The position numbers and the translations under genes were made by a program. This document shows, one piece after another, positions 1 through 6,002 of a DNA stretch of 7,732 nucleotides. Below the pieces are notes generated by a model. It did not search any database and was not told the origin of the DNA. It worked only from the letters and a program-made list of their open reading frames with translations. Source of the stretch: Acidimicrobiaceae bacterium (GTDB lineage: Bacteria; Actinomycetota; Acidimicrobiia; Acidimicrobiales; UBA10347); the NCBI GenBank assembly GCA_003485885.1, contig DNHM01000246.1, positions 1 through 7,732 of the forward strand, given 5' to 3'. The stretch's first letter is position 1; the number at the start of each line of letters is the position of its first letter.

Positions 1-84
1 GAACTCCTGCATGAACTCGAACGACTGCAAACGCAGGTTGGCGACAAGCCGTTTCCCGACGCGACTGCTGTTGGCCATGGTTGA
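1..84 (+). CDS. C-terminal end of a truncated gene, possibly a sulfatase
   Basis: Frame 1 is open from the first base of the window and stops at the TGA at 82-84. It gives 27 codons beginning ELLHELERLQTQVGD and ending ATAVGHG. The stop overlaps the ATG at 77 of the following gene, the arrangement of translationally coupled genes, which is the main reason for treating this short piece as real. The Leu/Glu-rich helix followed by VGD resembles the extreme C-terminus of many arylsulfatase-type proteins, but no catalytic motif is inside the window. The functional guess is therefore weak. The 5' part lies outside the window. Confidence 0.5.
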   Translation, partial: ELLHELERLQTQVGDKPFPDATAVGHG

Positions 85-772
85 GATCACGGTCCCTGGC
101 CTTCTCGACCACACCTTTGCAGGGATACTTCGTTCGCAAAAGGCCGACTTCGTAGCAACGACTGATGGCGACACCTTCATCGCCCAGCACGGTGCAGCTC
201 GTGTGGAAACCACGGACTGGCCAGGCTGGCCCACCGGTCTATCCGCTGATGACACAATCATCGAAACGTTTGTTGCCGGAGCCGTCGACGTCGCAGCGAC
301 AAGCAACAACGAACCATTCGTATCGGCGTGGCAACCCATTGCCGAATGGATGAATATCACCGTCCGCTCAGCACTAGCCGATGTTGGGGTCCAACTTCGC
401 GCCGACGCCTACATCACTACTTCCTTCACCCCGACAGACGAACTCGAAGGTATCGCACACCTCGACGATGACCAGTTCGTGCCGGCCGAGTCAGTTTCGA
501 TGGTGGCGATTGTTGGCGAACACGCCGGTCCCCGGGTTGCAACGGCGGCACTTGGCCACCCTCCGCTTCGACCGATGGCGCCGATCATGTTCGAAGCAGC
601 GCAACGTGACGGGTTTGCAAACAATGAGACGGACCATTGCCTGTGCGCTGCCGACGAACTGGTGGTGTTTCCACAATTCGGGCAGCTCCATGCGGGCCCT
701 TCCTCCGCCCACGTGGCCAATGCCGGCCCGGCTCGTCAACTGTTGGTAATGCGGGCACCGGTTCTTAGCTGA
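77..772 (+). CDS. Putative 2-oxoglutarate/Fe(II) dioxygenase-like (prolyl-hydroxylase-type) protein
   Basis: This 231-residue protein is probably cytoplasmic, with no signal peptide or membrane segment. I chose the ATG at 77 (MVEITVPG) over the in-frame ATG at 11. The preceding gene is still being translated up to 84, the extra 22 residues look like that gene read in the wrong frame, and the 8-base overlap suits translational coupling. The C-terminal half fits the double-stranded beta-helix of 2OG-Fe(II) oxygenases: an HLD (HxD) iron motif at H128-D130, a long beta-rich stretch, then ADELVVFPQFGQLHAGP with H205 as candidate distal iron ligand and R220 (or R226) as candidate 2-oxoglutarate-binding arginine. 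Family members use Fe(II) and 2OG to hydroxylate proteins or small molecules. The substrate here cannot be told. The N-terminal 100 residues are unrecognised. It converges on arsJ with a 9-base gap. The assignment rests on motif spacing alone, so a non-catalytic cupin-like fold remains possible. Confidence 0.7.
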   Translation: MVEITVPGLLDHTFAGILRSQKADFVATTDGDTFIAQHGAARVETTDWPGWPTGLSADDTIIETFVAGAVDVAATSNNEPFVSAWQPIAEWMNITVRSALADVGVQLRADAYITTSFTPTDELEGIAHLDDDQFVPAESVSMVAIVGEHAGPRVATAALGHPPLRPMAPIMFEAAQRDGFANNETDHCLCAADELVVFPQFGQLHAGPSSAHVANAGPARQLLVMRAPVLS

Positions 773-781
773 GGGCTCTAT

Positions 782-1999
782 CTAGGGCACTGCCACATCG
801 ACGCGGTCGTTCGTATCACTCGGCACCGGCGGCAACCCCAACGAGATAATGAACGCTGCCACCAGGAATACGGCCGTGCCGACCAGCGCTGCGCCAAACC
901 CGCCGATCAGGAACAACATGCCCGAAAGCAGTGTGCCTACCAGTCGACCAGCGGCATTCGCCGAGTAGTAGAAGCCGACATCGAGGGCCGTTTCATCTTC
1001 GCTCGTCGAATAGGCCAGCACCAGATACGAATGCACCGACGACGTCAGCGCGAACATCACGCCAAACCCCAACAGGCCGGCAACGGTGATCAAGGCTTGG
1101 AGCTCGTTCGTCCACACCGACACAGCGATAAACATCGCGGTGGCAGCCATAGGCGGCAAGAACCCAAAGGTGCCCTGTGGCGTGTGCGCCACCGATGCCA
1201 ATAGGCGCGGGGCTAGTGACTGCACCAGTCCGTAACCGATGACCCAACACGCCAGGAACGCGCCAATGGCCTCGTAGGACCAACCGAGCATGTCGTCGAG
1301 GAATACCGGCAGAGCGACTACGAACCAGATGTCGCGGGATGCAAACAGAAAGAACCGGGCGGCAGACAACCTTTGGATCGCCGGTGACTTCTTGAGAACA
1401 GAAGCCAGGGGTGGCCGCATAGTGGTTCGACCAACATCATCAAGGGCCGTCGTGACGAGAACAAGCACAAGTCCCAGGGCCACTGCCATCGAGAGAAGCG
1501 CTCCTCGAAAATCGAGCCATCCCAATAAGGCAGCACCCACGAAGAAACCAACGCCCTTAAGCGCATTCTTCGAACCGGTGAGGATGGCCACCAGACGAAA
1601 CAACTTGCCGTCGGGGGCAACAAACTTCACCGCTGATTTGGCACTCATCTTTGTCAGATCCTTGGCGATACCCGACAATGCCTGAGCACCCATCACCCAA
1701 CCAACAGCGAGCCATTCGCGCCATTCAGCCTCATGCAACGTCAAGACCAGCAACGCGGCGATCTGCAACCCCAAGCCAGCAACCAACGTGCGGTTCAATC
1801 CATGGTTGGTGCCTACCCAACCGCCGATCAGATTGGTGAATACCCCAAAGAACTCATACAGCAGGAACAGTAGAGCGAGCGATAGCGGGCTGTATCCCAA
1901 ATCGTGGAAGTACAACAGGACCAGCATCCGCAACGCCCCGTCTGTCACGGTGAACGCCCAGTATGCACCGGTCACCACCACGTAGGAGCGAAGGTTCAT
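782..1999 (-). CDS. arsJ: ArsJ-type organoarsenical efflux MFS transporter
   Basis: A 405-residue, very hydrophobic inner-membrane protein with about 12 membrane segments. The N-terminus VVVTGAYWAFTVTDGALRML (residues 7-26), FHDLGYSPL (31-39) and YEFFGVFTNLIGGW (48-61) are characteristic of ArsJ. So are the cytoplasmic-loop signatures SGIAKDLTKMSAKSAVKF (109-126) and LTGSKNALKGVGFF (140-153). Known family role: export of 1-arseno-3-phosphoglycerate, the unstable product formed when a GAPDH uses arsenate in place of phosphate. This gives arsenate resistance without reduction to arsenite. In described systems arsJ sits beside a dedicated gapdh gene and often an arsR regulator. Neither is in this window, so it must rely on housekeeping GAPDH or a distant partner, or carry another organophosphate. 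The ATG at 1999 is the natural start: the conserved N-terminus begins right after it and no Shine-Dalgarno is seen. It is divergent from the MscS gene. Confidence 0.93.
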   Translation of the reverse strand: MNLRSYVVVTGAYWAFTVTDGALRMLVLLYFHDLGYSPLSLALLFLLYEFFGVFTNLIGGWVGTNHGLNRTLVAGLGLQIAALLVLTLHEAEWREWLAVGWVMGAQALSGIAKDLTKMSAKSAVKFVAPDGKLFRLVAILTGSKNALKGVGFFVGAALLGWLDFRGALLSMAVALGLVLVLVTTALDDVGRTTMRPPLASVLKKSPAIQRLSAARFFLFASRDIWFVVALPVFLDDMLGWSYEAIGAFLACWVIGYGLVQSLAPRLLASVAHTPQGTFGFLPPMAATAMFIAVSVWTNELQALITVAGLLGFGVMFALTSSVHSYLVLAYSTSEDETALDVGFYYSANAAGRLVGTLLSGMLFLIGGFGAALVGTAVFLVAAFIISLGLPPVPSDTNDRVDVAVP

Positions 2000-2008
2000 G
2001 ACAGCAGT

Positions 2009-2036
2009 ATTCTACAAACCTCACGTGCAACAGGAA
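2009..2036 (-). promoter_or_regulatory. Candidate promoter of arsJ (near-leaderless)
   Basis: Reading the minus strand, TAGAAT (2014-2009, one mismatch to TATAAT) lies 9 bases before the arsJ ATG. A poor -35 candidate, TTCCTG (2036-2031), lies 16 bases further upstream. A transcript starting the usual 6-8 bases after the -10 box would begin within a few bases of the ATG. That agrees with the missing Shine-Dalgarno and with the common leaderless mRNAs of actinobacteria. The whole divergent spacer to the MscS gene is only 56 bases (2000-2055), so both promoters must share it. It also carries a CACGTG palindrome at 2022-2027, repeated at 2062-2067 inside the MscS start region. No recognisable ArsR-type operator was found. 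Confidence 0.35.
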
Positions 2037-2055
2037 TATCGCTTCTCGCCCTACC

Positions 2056-2892
2056 ATGTCGCACGTGACTCCCTTCTTCGCGGCACAACTCACTGCCAGC
2101 GACTGGATCACTGCGGGCGCCACTGCGCTCGTCACACTTCTGTTGGCGATCATGATCCGCCGGATCACCAAACGCCGCATCCGCAAGAAGGACAAACACG
2201 CAGAACTCACCGATTTCGGCGGGCGGCTGCTGATCTCTCTCGTTCTCTCTGCCGGGGCCTACTACACCCTCGAAGCACTCCACGTAGAGCTCGGACCGGC
2301 ACTTGGCGCCTTCGGAATCGGTGCCTTGTTTATCGCGGTTGGGCTTCAACCGTTGTTGGTCAACATCGTTGGATCTGTGGTGCTTCAAGCCCGGCGGCCC
2401 TTCCGTCGAGGCGATCAGATCCTAAGCAACAGCTTCGAAGGCACGGTGCTCGATATCACCTCGACGTCCACGGTGTTGCTCAGTTACGACGGCGAGTCCA
2501 TCCATATTCCGAATGCACAGGTCCTGAGCCAACCACTGGTCAACTGGACACACGAACCAGTGCGGCGCACGATTCTGCCGATCACGGTTCCCTACGGATG
2601 TGAGCTGGCCAGAGTCCTGGCCATGGTCGGCCGGGCAACCCGCGACGCACTGAACGACGAGAACCTGCCGCCGGCCGAAGCACTCGCCACTGGTTTCGGT
2701 GCCCACGGCATCGAAATCAGCTTGCGGTTCTGGCACTACAGCGATCGCCTCGAATCGCAGGTCGCATTGAGCCAGGTTGTCGTGGCTGTCAACGATGCCT
2801 TGAACGAGGCAGGTGTCGTGATCCCGTACAACCAACTGGTCGTCCACCCCGCCGAAATCGCGGATCCAGCCGAACCGCTCGAACCGGACTAA
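2056..2892 (+). CDS. MscS-family small-conductance mechanosensitive channel
   Basis: A 278-residue inner-membrane protein, close to the size of the minimal three-helix MscS type. Helix 1 is about residues 16-35, followed by a strongly basic stretch (RRITKRRIRKKDK, 35-47). Helix 2 is about 57-75. The Gly/Ala-rich pore helix is about 81-112 (GAFGIGALFIAVGLQPL), ending in the family hallmark PFRRGDQI (115-122). The beta domain follows, with EGTVLDI, DGESIHIPNAQV (145-156) and VNWT. The cytoplasmic alpha/beta cage domain ends in IPYNQLVVH (256-264). Known role: homoheptamers open under membrane tension during hypo-osmotic shock and release solutes. The ATG at 2056 has no clear Shine-Dalgarno, but earlier starts would run into the divergent arsJ start. 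Its stop codon overlaps the convergent SDR stop. No functional link to arsJ is shown beyond the shared spacer. Confidence 0.93.
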   Translation: MSHVTPFFAAQLTASDWITAGATALVTLLLAIMIRRITKRRIRKKDKHAELTDFGGRLLISLVLSAGAYYTLEALHVELGPALGAFGIGALFIAVGLQPLLVNIVGSVVLQARRPFRRGDQILSNSFEGTVLDITSTSTVLLSYDGESIHIPNAQVLSQPLVNWTHEPVRRTILPITVPYGCELARVLAMVGRATRDALNDENLPPAEALATGFGAHGIEISLRFWHYSDRLESQVALSQVVVAVNDALNEAGVVIPYNQLVVHPAEIADPAEPLEPD

Positions 2893-3752
2893 CGGTCTTG
2901 CCATGGAAAATGTTCGGGCACTGTCTCACCCCGAGGCAAATCGCCAGTCCCCGGAATGGTCTGATCGAAGTCGATCGATGCGCCAGTCATCATCCCTGAC
3001 TCGGCCGAGGCAAGAAAGCAGATGCCCCGGGCAACTTCTTGGGGCTGAAGAAGCCTGCCGAACGGCTGCTGGGCTTCCGCTCTGCTGAGCCAATCCTCTG
3101 GTGCGTCGTGAAACTGCTTCTGCACCTCGTGCTCAGCGGGTGTGTCCATCCAGCCAGGATTTAACATGTTCACCCGAATCCCCTCGGCCATCAGCGAAAA
3201 GGCCGCATTCTTGGCCAGCGCCTCGAGCGCATGTTTCGACGTTGCATACGGCCACAACACCGAGTTGCCACCATGGTGTGCAATCGAGCTGATCAGCACC
3301 ATCGAACCGTGAATACCTTCACGTTTCATGATCCGAGCGAACGCAGTGACCAGAACACCCGGCATCTGCACGTTCATGGCCAACATCTCGGTCCACATTG
3401 CGGGTGTCGTGTTCCAGACGCTGCCCCGCCAAGTCGCTGCGGCACAGTTCACGAATACGTCGACTCGACCAAGCAAGGTTTCGGTTGCGTCGACGACACT
3501 CTCGGTTCCCGCAACGGTCGCAAGGTCAGCACTGTGAAAGTGCGCTTGGCACCCTTCGCCGGTGAGCCGAGCCGCAGCTCGGTTTCCTTTGTCGCTGTCG
3601 CGACCGATCAGCAGCAAGGTGCGCGCTCCCCTGGCCTTCATCAGCTCGGCGGTTGCGTACCCAAGCCCCTGGCTACCGCCGGTTATCACTGCATACTTGC
3701 CCTCGAACGAGGCATGAGCGAAAGGTGACGATGGGTTAAGCGTTTGATCCAC
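2889..3752 (-). CDS. Short-chain dehydrogenase/reductase (classical SDR)
   Basis: An NAD(P)-dependent oxidoreductase of 287 residues when started at the GTG at 3752. The Rossmann nucleotide-binding motif TGGSQGLG is at 24-31, and an NCAAA variant of the NAG motif is at 102-106. Asn127 (MNVQ) is the structural/catalytic Asn. S156 (LISS) plus Y169-x-x-x-K173 (YATSK) complete the catalytic set, and NPGWMDTP (198-205) is the usual post-catalytic loop. The reading frame stays open upstream to 4109, but that extension is Arg/Ser/Trp-rich and merely overlaps the upstream gene in another frame. GTG 3752 is the only plausible start before the fold begins, overlapping the upstream stop (3736) by 17 bases, so the two genes are probably coupled. 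The last 25 residues (PGTGDLPRG...) extend past the standard SDR core. Likely reaction: alcohol/ketone interconversion, substrate unknown. It may act with the nearby BVMO. Confidence 0.92.
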   Translation of the reverse strand: MDQTLNPSSPFAHASFEGKYAVITGGSQGLGYATAELMKARGARTLLLIGRDSDKGNRAAARLTGEGCQAHFHSADLATVAGTESVVDATETLLGRVDVFVNCAAATWRGSVWNTTPAMWTEMLAMNVQMPGVLVTAFARIMKREGIHGSMVLISSIAHHGGNSVLWPYATSKHALEALAKNAAFSLMAEGIRVNMLNPGWMDTPAEHEVQKQFHDAPEDWLSRAEAQQPFGRLLQPQEVARGICFLASAESGMMTGASIDFDQTIPGTGDLPRGETVPEHFPWQDR

Positions 3753-4209
3753 CCGGCGACAGTACAGGCTCGATCGCGTGCAAATAGTCGACCAATCGTG
3801 CGGCCATCTCGAAAGCCAGGTCAGGGTCGTCGAGGTCAGGTTCCAGCCACACGTCGGAGACCCGCCGCCAGTTGTCGGCCCCCAGGAAAACGCCTGCCTC
3901 GGATTCCTCGCCCAGCGCTGGTCGCCACGTGGTTTCGTGGTCCAAGAGCTCCTGCAGGATCTGCTCATTGTGAGCCGGATCCTTATGTTCCGCATGGAAA
4001 CCGACCTCGATAGCCATCCCATCGATGCCGTCGACATGACGCCGAGGGATGAGCTGAGCCTCGTAGTGAGCTCGGGTCGGTGTCTCGGGGCCGAACCAAG
4101 CCTTGACACCTCGGCGGTGTGACCGGAGGTGCAGCGTGGCCCCGTCGTCGGCCATCAGAGATCGGACCGCATCAGCCACCTGCTCGAACAGGTGCGTCTC
4201 AATGGTCAT
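3736..4209 (-). CDS. Conserved-looking hypothetical protein, coupled to the SDR
   Basis: A 157-residue soluble, acidic protein that I do not recognise. The ATG at 4209 opens MTIETHLFEQ and the stop TAA lies inside the SDR start region. Predicted layout by eye: an N-terminal helix (5-20), beta strands with LHLRSHRRGVKAWFGP (26-41) and HYEAQLIPRR (48-57), a central strand MAIEVGFHAEH (65-75), a helix NEQILQELL (81-89), then WRPALG (95-100), AGVFLG and WRRVSDVWLEP (114-124), and a C-terminal helix (131-148). The many aromatic, His and Glu residues (E68, H72, E74, H75) suggest a folded globular domain and could form a binding site, but no known catalytic signature is evident. The 17-base overlap with the SDR gene argues for co-translation and a related role. 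It follows the BVMO gene after a 191-base gap on the same strand, so it may belong to the same transcript. Confidence 0.8.
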   Translation of the reverse strand: MTIETHLFEQVADAVRSLMADDGATLHLRSHRRGVKAWFGPETPTRAHYEAQLIPRRHVDGIDGMAIEVGFHAEHKDPAHNEQILQELLDHETTWRPALGEESEAGVFLGADNWRRVSDVWLEPDLDDPDLAFEMAARLVDYLHAIEPVLSPGGSNA

Positions 4210-4394
4210 GGCCGCAACCTACTGGATCGATCTACCCCAACGACTGCGCTGACTGGCACAACCTGTGTGGTTGGCAGACCGAGGACTCGTTGCGGTCGGA
4301 TTGGATTCAGCGTTTGCTCGCCCACCAGGGTCGGCTGAGTCCCGGAATCAGGCGATCGAAGGCATCCTCGGTCCGCTGCACCTGGAGATCCCCT

Positions 4395-4409
4395 GTGGGG
4401 CTAGCCCAC
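4395..4409 (-). terminator. Hairpin across the BVMO stop codon, weak terminator candidate
   Basis: GTGGG (4395-4399) and CCCAC (4405-4409) can pair across the stop codon of the monooxygenase gene. An alternative, mutually exclusive stem is CCCC/GGGG (4390-4393 with 4397-4400). Neither is followed by a T-run on the minus strand, so classic intrinsic termination is unlikely. It may only stabilise the 3' end or be chance in GC-rich DNA. If it does not terminate, the unknown gene and SDR downstream would be read from the same transcript. Confidence 0.2.
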
Positions 4410-5993
4410 GGCGCCGAGCTGGAATCCGTCGTAACCATTGGCCACAACCTGCTCACATTTCTTGACATAGGGCGGGAAACCCGGCAACGGCATGAAGACC
4501 CGAGTCTTGCCAGGCACGTTCGCTCCGAGATACCAGGAGTTACATGATGGGTACAGCGTTTGATCGGCGACTGCGTTGACGTGATCGACCCAAGCATCCG
4601 CGGCCTCAGGTGTGGCTTCGATGCTGGTGAGCCCATGTGAACGGAGGTGGTCGATGCAGTCTGCGATCCATTCCACGTGTTGCTCGATCGATGCGACCAT
4701 GTTCGTGAGCACCGACGGGCTGCCCGGACCTGAGATGGTGAACAGGTTCGGAAACTCGGGCACGCTAAGGCCCAGGTAGGTCCGAGGCCCAGCGGCCCAA
4801 CTGTCGGTCAGCGGTCGCCCGCCCCTGCCCCGCAGGTCCATTCGCAAGATCGTGCCCGTCATGGCATCGAAGCCTGTGGCGAAGACAAGCGTGTCGACTT
4901 CGTGTACCAGGCCCCCGACCCGCACGCCGGTTGCGGTGATCTCAGCGATCGGGGTGGTTCCCACATCGACGAGCGACACATCGTCTCGGTTGAACGTCTC
5001 GAAGTAGTTCGTGTCGATAACGATCCGTTTGCAACCAATCACGTGATGGGGGCTCAGCAGGTCGGCAGTCTCTGGATCGCTCACGACCTCGTGGATCTTG
5101 CCTCTAACAAATTCGGCGACAACCTCGTTTGCTGCTGGGTCCACGATTGCATCACTAAACGCCCACATGAATGTGGTGCCACCAACCTGCCACCGCCGCT
5201 CGAGCTCTTCGACTCGTTCCTCTGGGGTCAGATCAAACGCTGACACGCGTTCGGCTTGATACGGCAGCCCATAGGCACCCGGCATGGCGTTATTGCCTGC
5301 CCGAAACTCTGGATAACTGGACTTCACTGCCTCGATTTCATCGGCTTCGAGTCCACGGTTACGGGCCGGAATTGTGTACTGCGCCGTTCGCTGGAAGACG
5401 GTGAGATGGGCAGACTGCTCGGCAAGAACAGGAATCGCTTGGACCCCCGAAGAACCGGTGCCGATGATCCCCACCCGCCGCTGCGTCAGATCAATGCCTT
5501 CGTGCGGCCATCGCCCGGTGTGCAGAACCTCGCCTGCGAAATCCTCGATGCCTGGAATATCTGGCGTGTTGGTCGACGACAAGCAACCGGTTGCCATGAT
5601 CAAGAACCGAGCCGAGACCTCGCTCCCGTCGTCGGCAGCAACGACCCAGTAGTCGCCGCCCTCGTCGTAGCTTGCGCCAACAACTCTGGTGTCGAACTGG
5701 AAATGTTGCCGTAACTCGTGTCGGTCAGCAACATGGTTGATGTAGCTGAGAATCTCGGGTTGTGGCGCGTACCGCTCGGTCCAGGTCCATTCTTGCTGAA
5801 GATCAGCATCGAATTGATACGAGTACTCCATACTCTCGACATCGCAGCGCGCTCCTGGATACCGGTTCCAGTACCAGGTCCCGCCCACGTTGGCACCGGC
5901 TTCGAAACCCTGCACAGTGCATCCGAGCGACCGCAACTTGTGGACCATATAGAGGCCAGCAAACCCGGCGCCGACAACGACAGCATCTTTCAT
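4401..5993 (-). CDS. Type I Baeyer-Villiger monooxygenase (FAD/NADPH)
   Basis: A flavoprotein of 530 residues from the ATG at 5993; a TTG two codons upstream (5999) is an alternative start. The class B type I layout is complete. The N-terminal FAD Rossmann motif GAGFAG is at 8-13. GGTWYWNRYPGARCDVES (37-54) contains D51, equivalent to the active-site Asp of phenylacetone monooxygenase. The family fingerprint FxGxxxHxxxWP appears as FAGEVLHTGRWP (152-163). The NADPH Rossmann motif GTGSSG is at 178-183, GCKR carries the catalytic Arg (R323) that stabilises the peroxyflavin, and an ATGFDA motif follows further on. The end GYDGFQL is a normal C-terminus. Known reaction: O2 and NADPH insert an oxygen next to a carbonyl, turning a ketone into an ester or a cyclic ketone into a lactone. 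Substrate range cannot be read from sequence. It starts 9 bases after the exporter stop codon, so the two form an operon. Confidence 0.96.
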   Translation of the reverse strand: MKDAVVVGAGFAGLYMVHKLRSLGCTVQGFEAGANVGGTWYWNRYPGARCDVESMEYSYQFDADLQQEWTWTERYAPQPEILSYINHVADRHELRQHFQFDTRVVGASYDEGGDYWVVAADDGSEVSARFLIMATGCLSSTNTPDIPGIEDFAGEVLHTGRWPHEGIDLTQRRVGIIGTGSSGVQAIPVLAEQSAHLTVFQRTAQYTIPARNRGLEADEIEAVKSSYPEFRAGNNAMPGAYGLPYQAERVSAFDLTPEERVEELERRWQVGGTTFMWAFSDAIVDPAANEVVAEFVRGKIHEVVSDPETADLLSPHHVIGCKRIVIDTNYFETFNRDDVSLVDVGTTPIAEITATGVRVGGLVHEVDTLVFATGFDAMTGTILRMDLRGRGGRPLTDSWAAGPRTYLGLSVPEFPNLFTISGPGSPSVLTNMVASIEQHVEWIADCIDHLRSHGLTSIEATPEAADAWVDHVNAVADQTLYPSCNSWYLGANVPGKTRVFMPLPGFPPYVKKCEQVVANGYDGFQLGAVG

Positions 5994-6002
5994 CGCCAAA
6001 GG

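Noticed and set aside
11..76. Earlier ATG at 11 for the dioxygenase-like gene
   Set aside because: The frame of the preceding gene is open through 84, and residues from this part (Arg-rich CKRRLATSRFPTRLL) look like that gene read out of frame.
409..720. Minus-strand frames antisense to the dioxygenase-like gene
   Set aside because: Low-complexity Ser/Trp/Cys-rich translations without motifs; the plus-strand frame explains the region better.
1290..1685. 131-codon plus-strand frame inside arsJ
   Set aside because: Antisense to the conserved ArsJ core; Arg/Thr/Ala-rich without motifs, as expected from the reverse strand of a GC-rich gene.
2022..2067. CACGTG pair as a defined operator
   Set aside because: Six-base palindromes are frequent and one copy lies within coding sequence; kept only as a minor remark on the shared spacer.
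1998..2603. Long plus-strand frame of 201 codons overlapping the start of the MscS gene
   Set aside because: It is the +1 shadow of the MscS gene: composition is Arg/His/Ser-rich and no domain is recognisable, while the MscS frame shows all family hallmarks.
3753..4109. N-terminal extension of the SDR frame by 119 codons
   Set aside because: The extension is rich in Arg, Ser and Trp with no domain character and lies wholly over the unknown gene in another frame. The SDR fold starts normally after the GTG at 3752.
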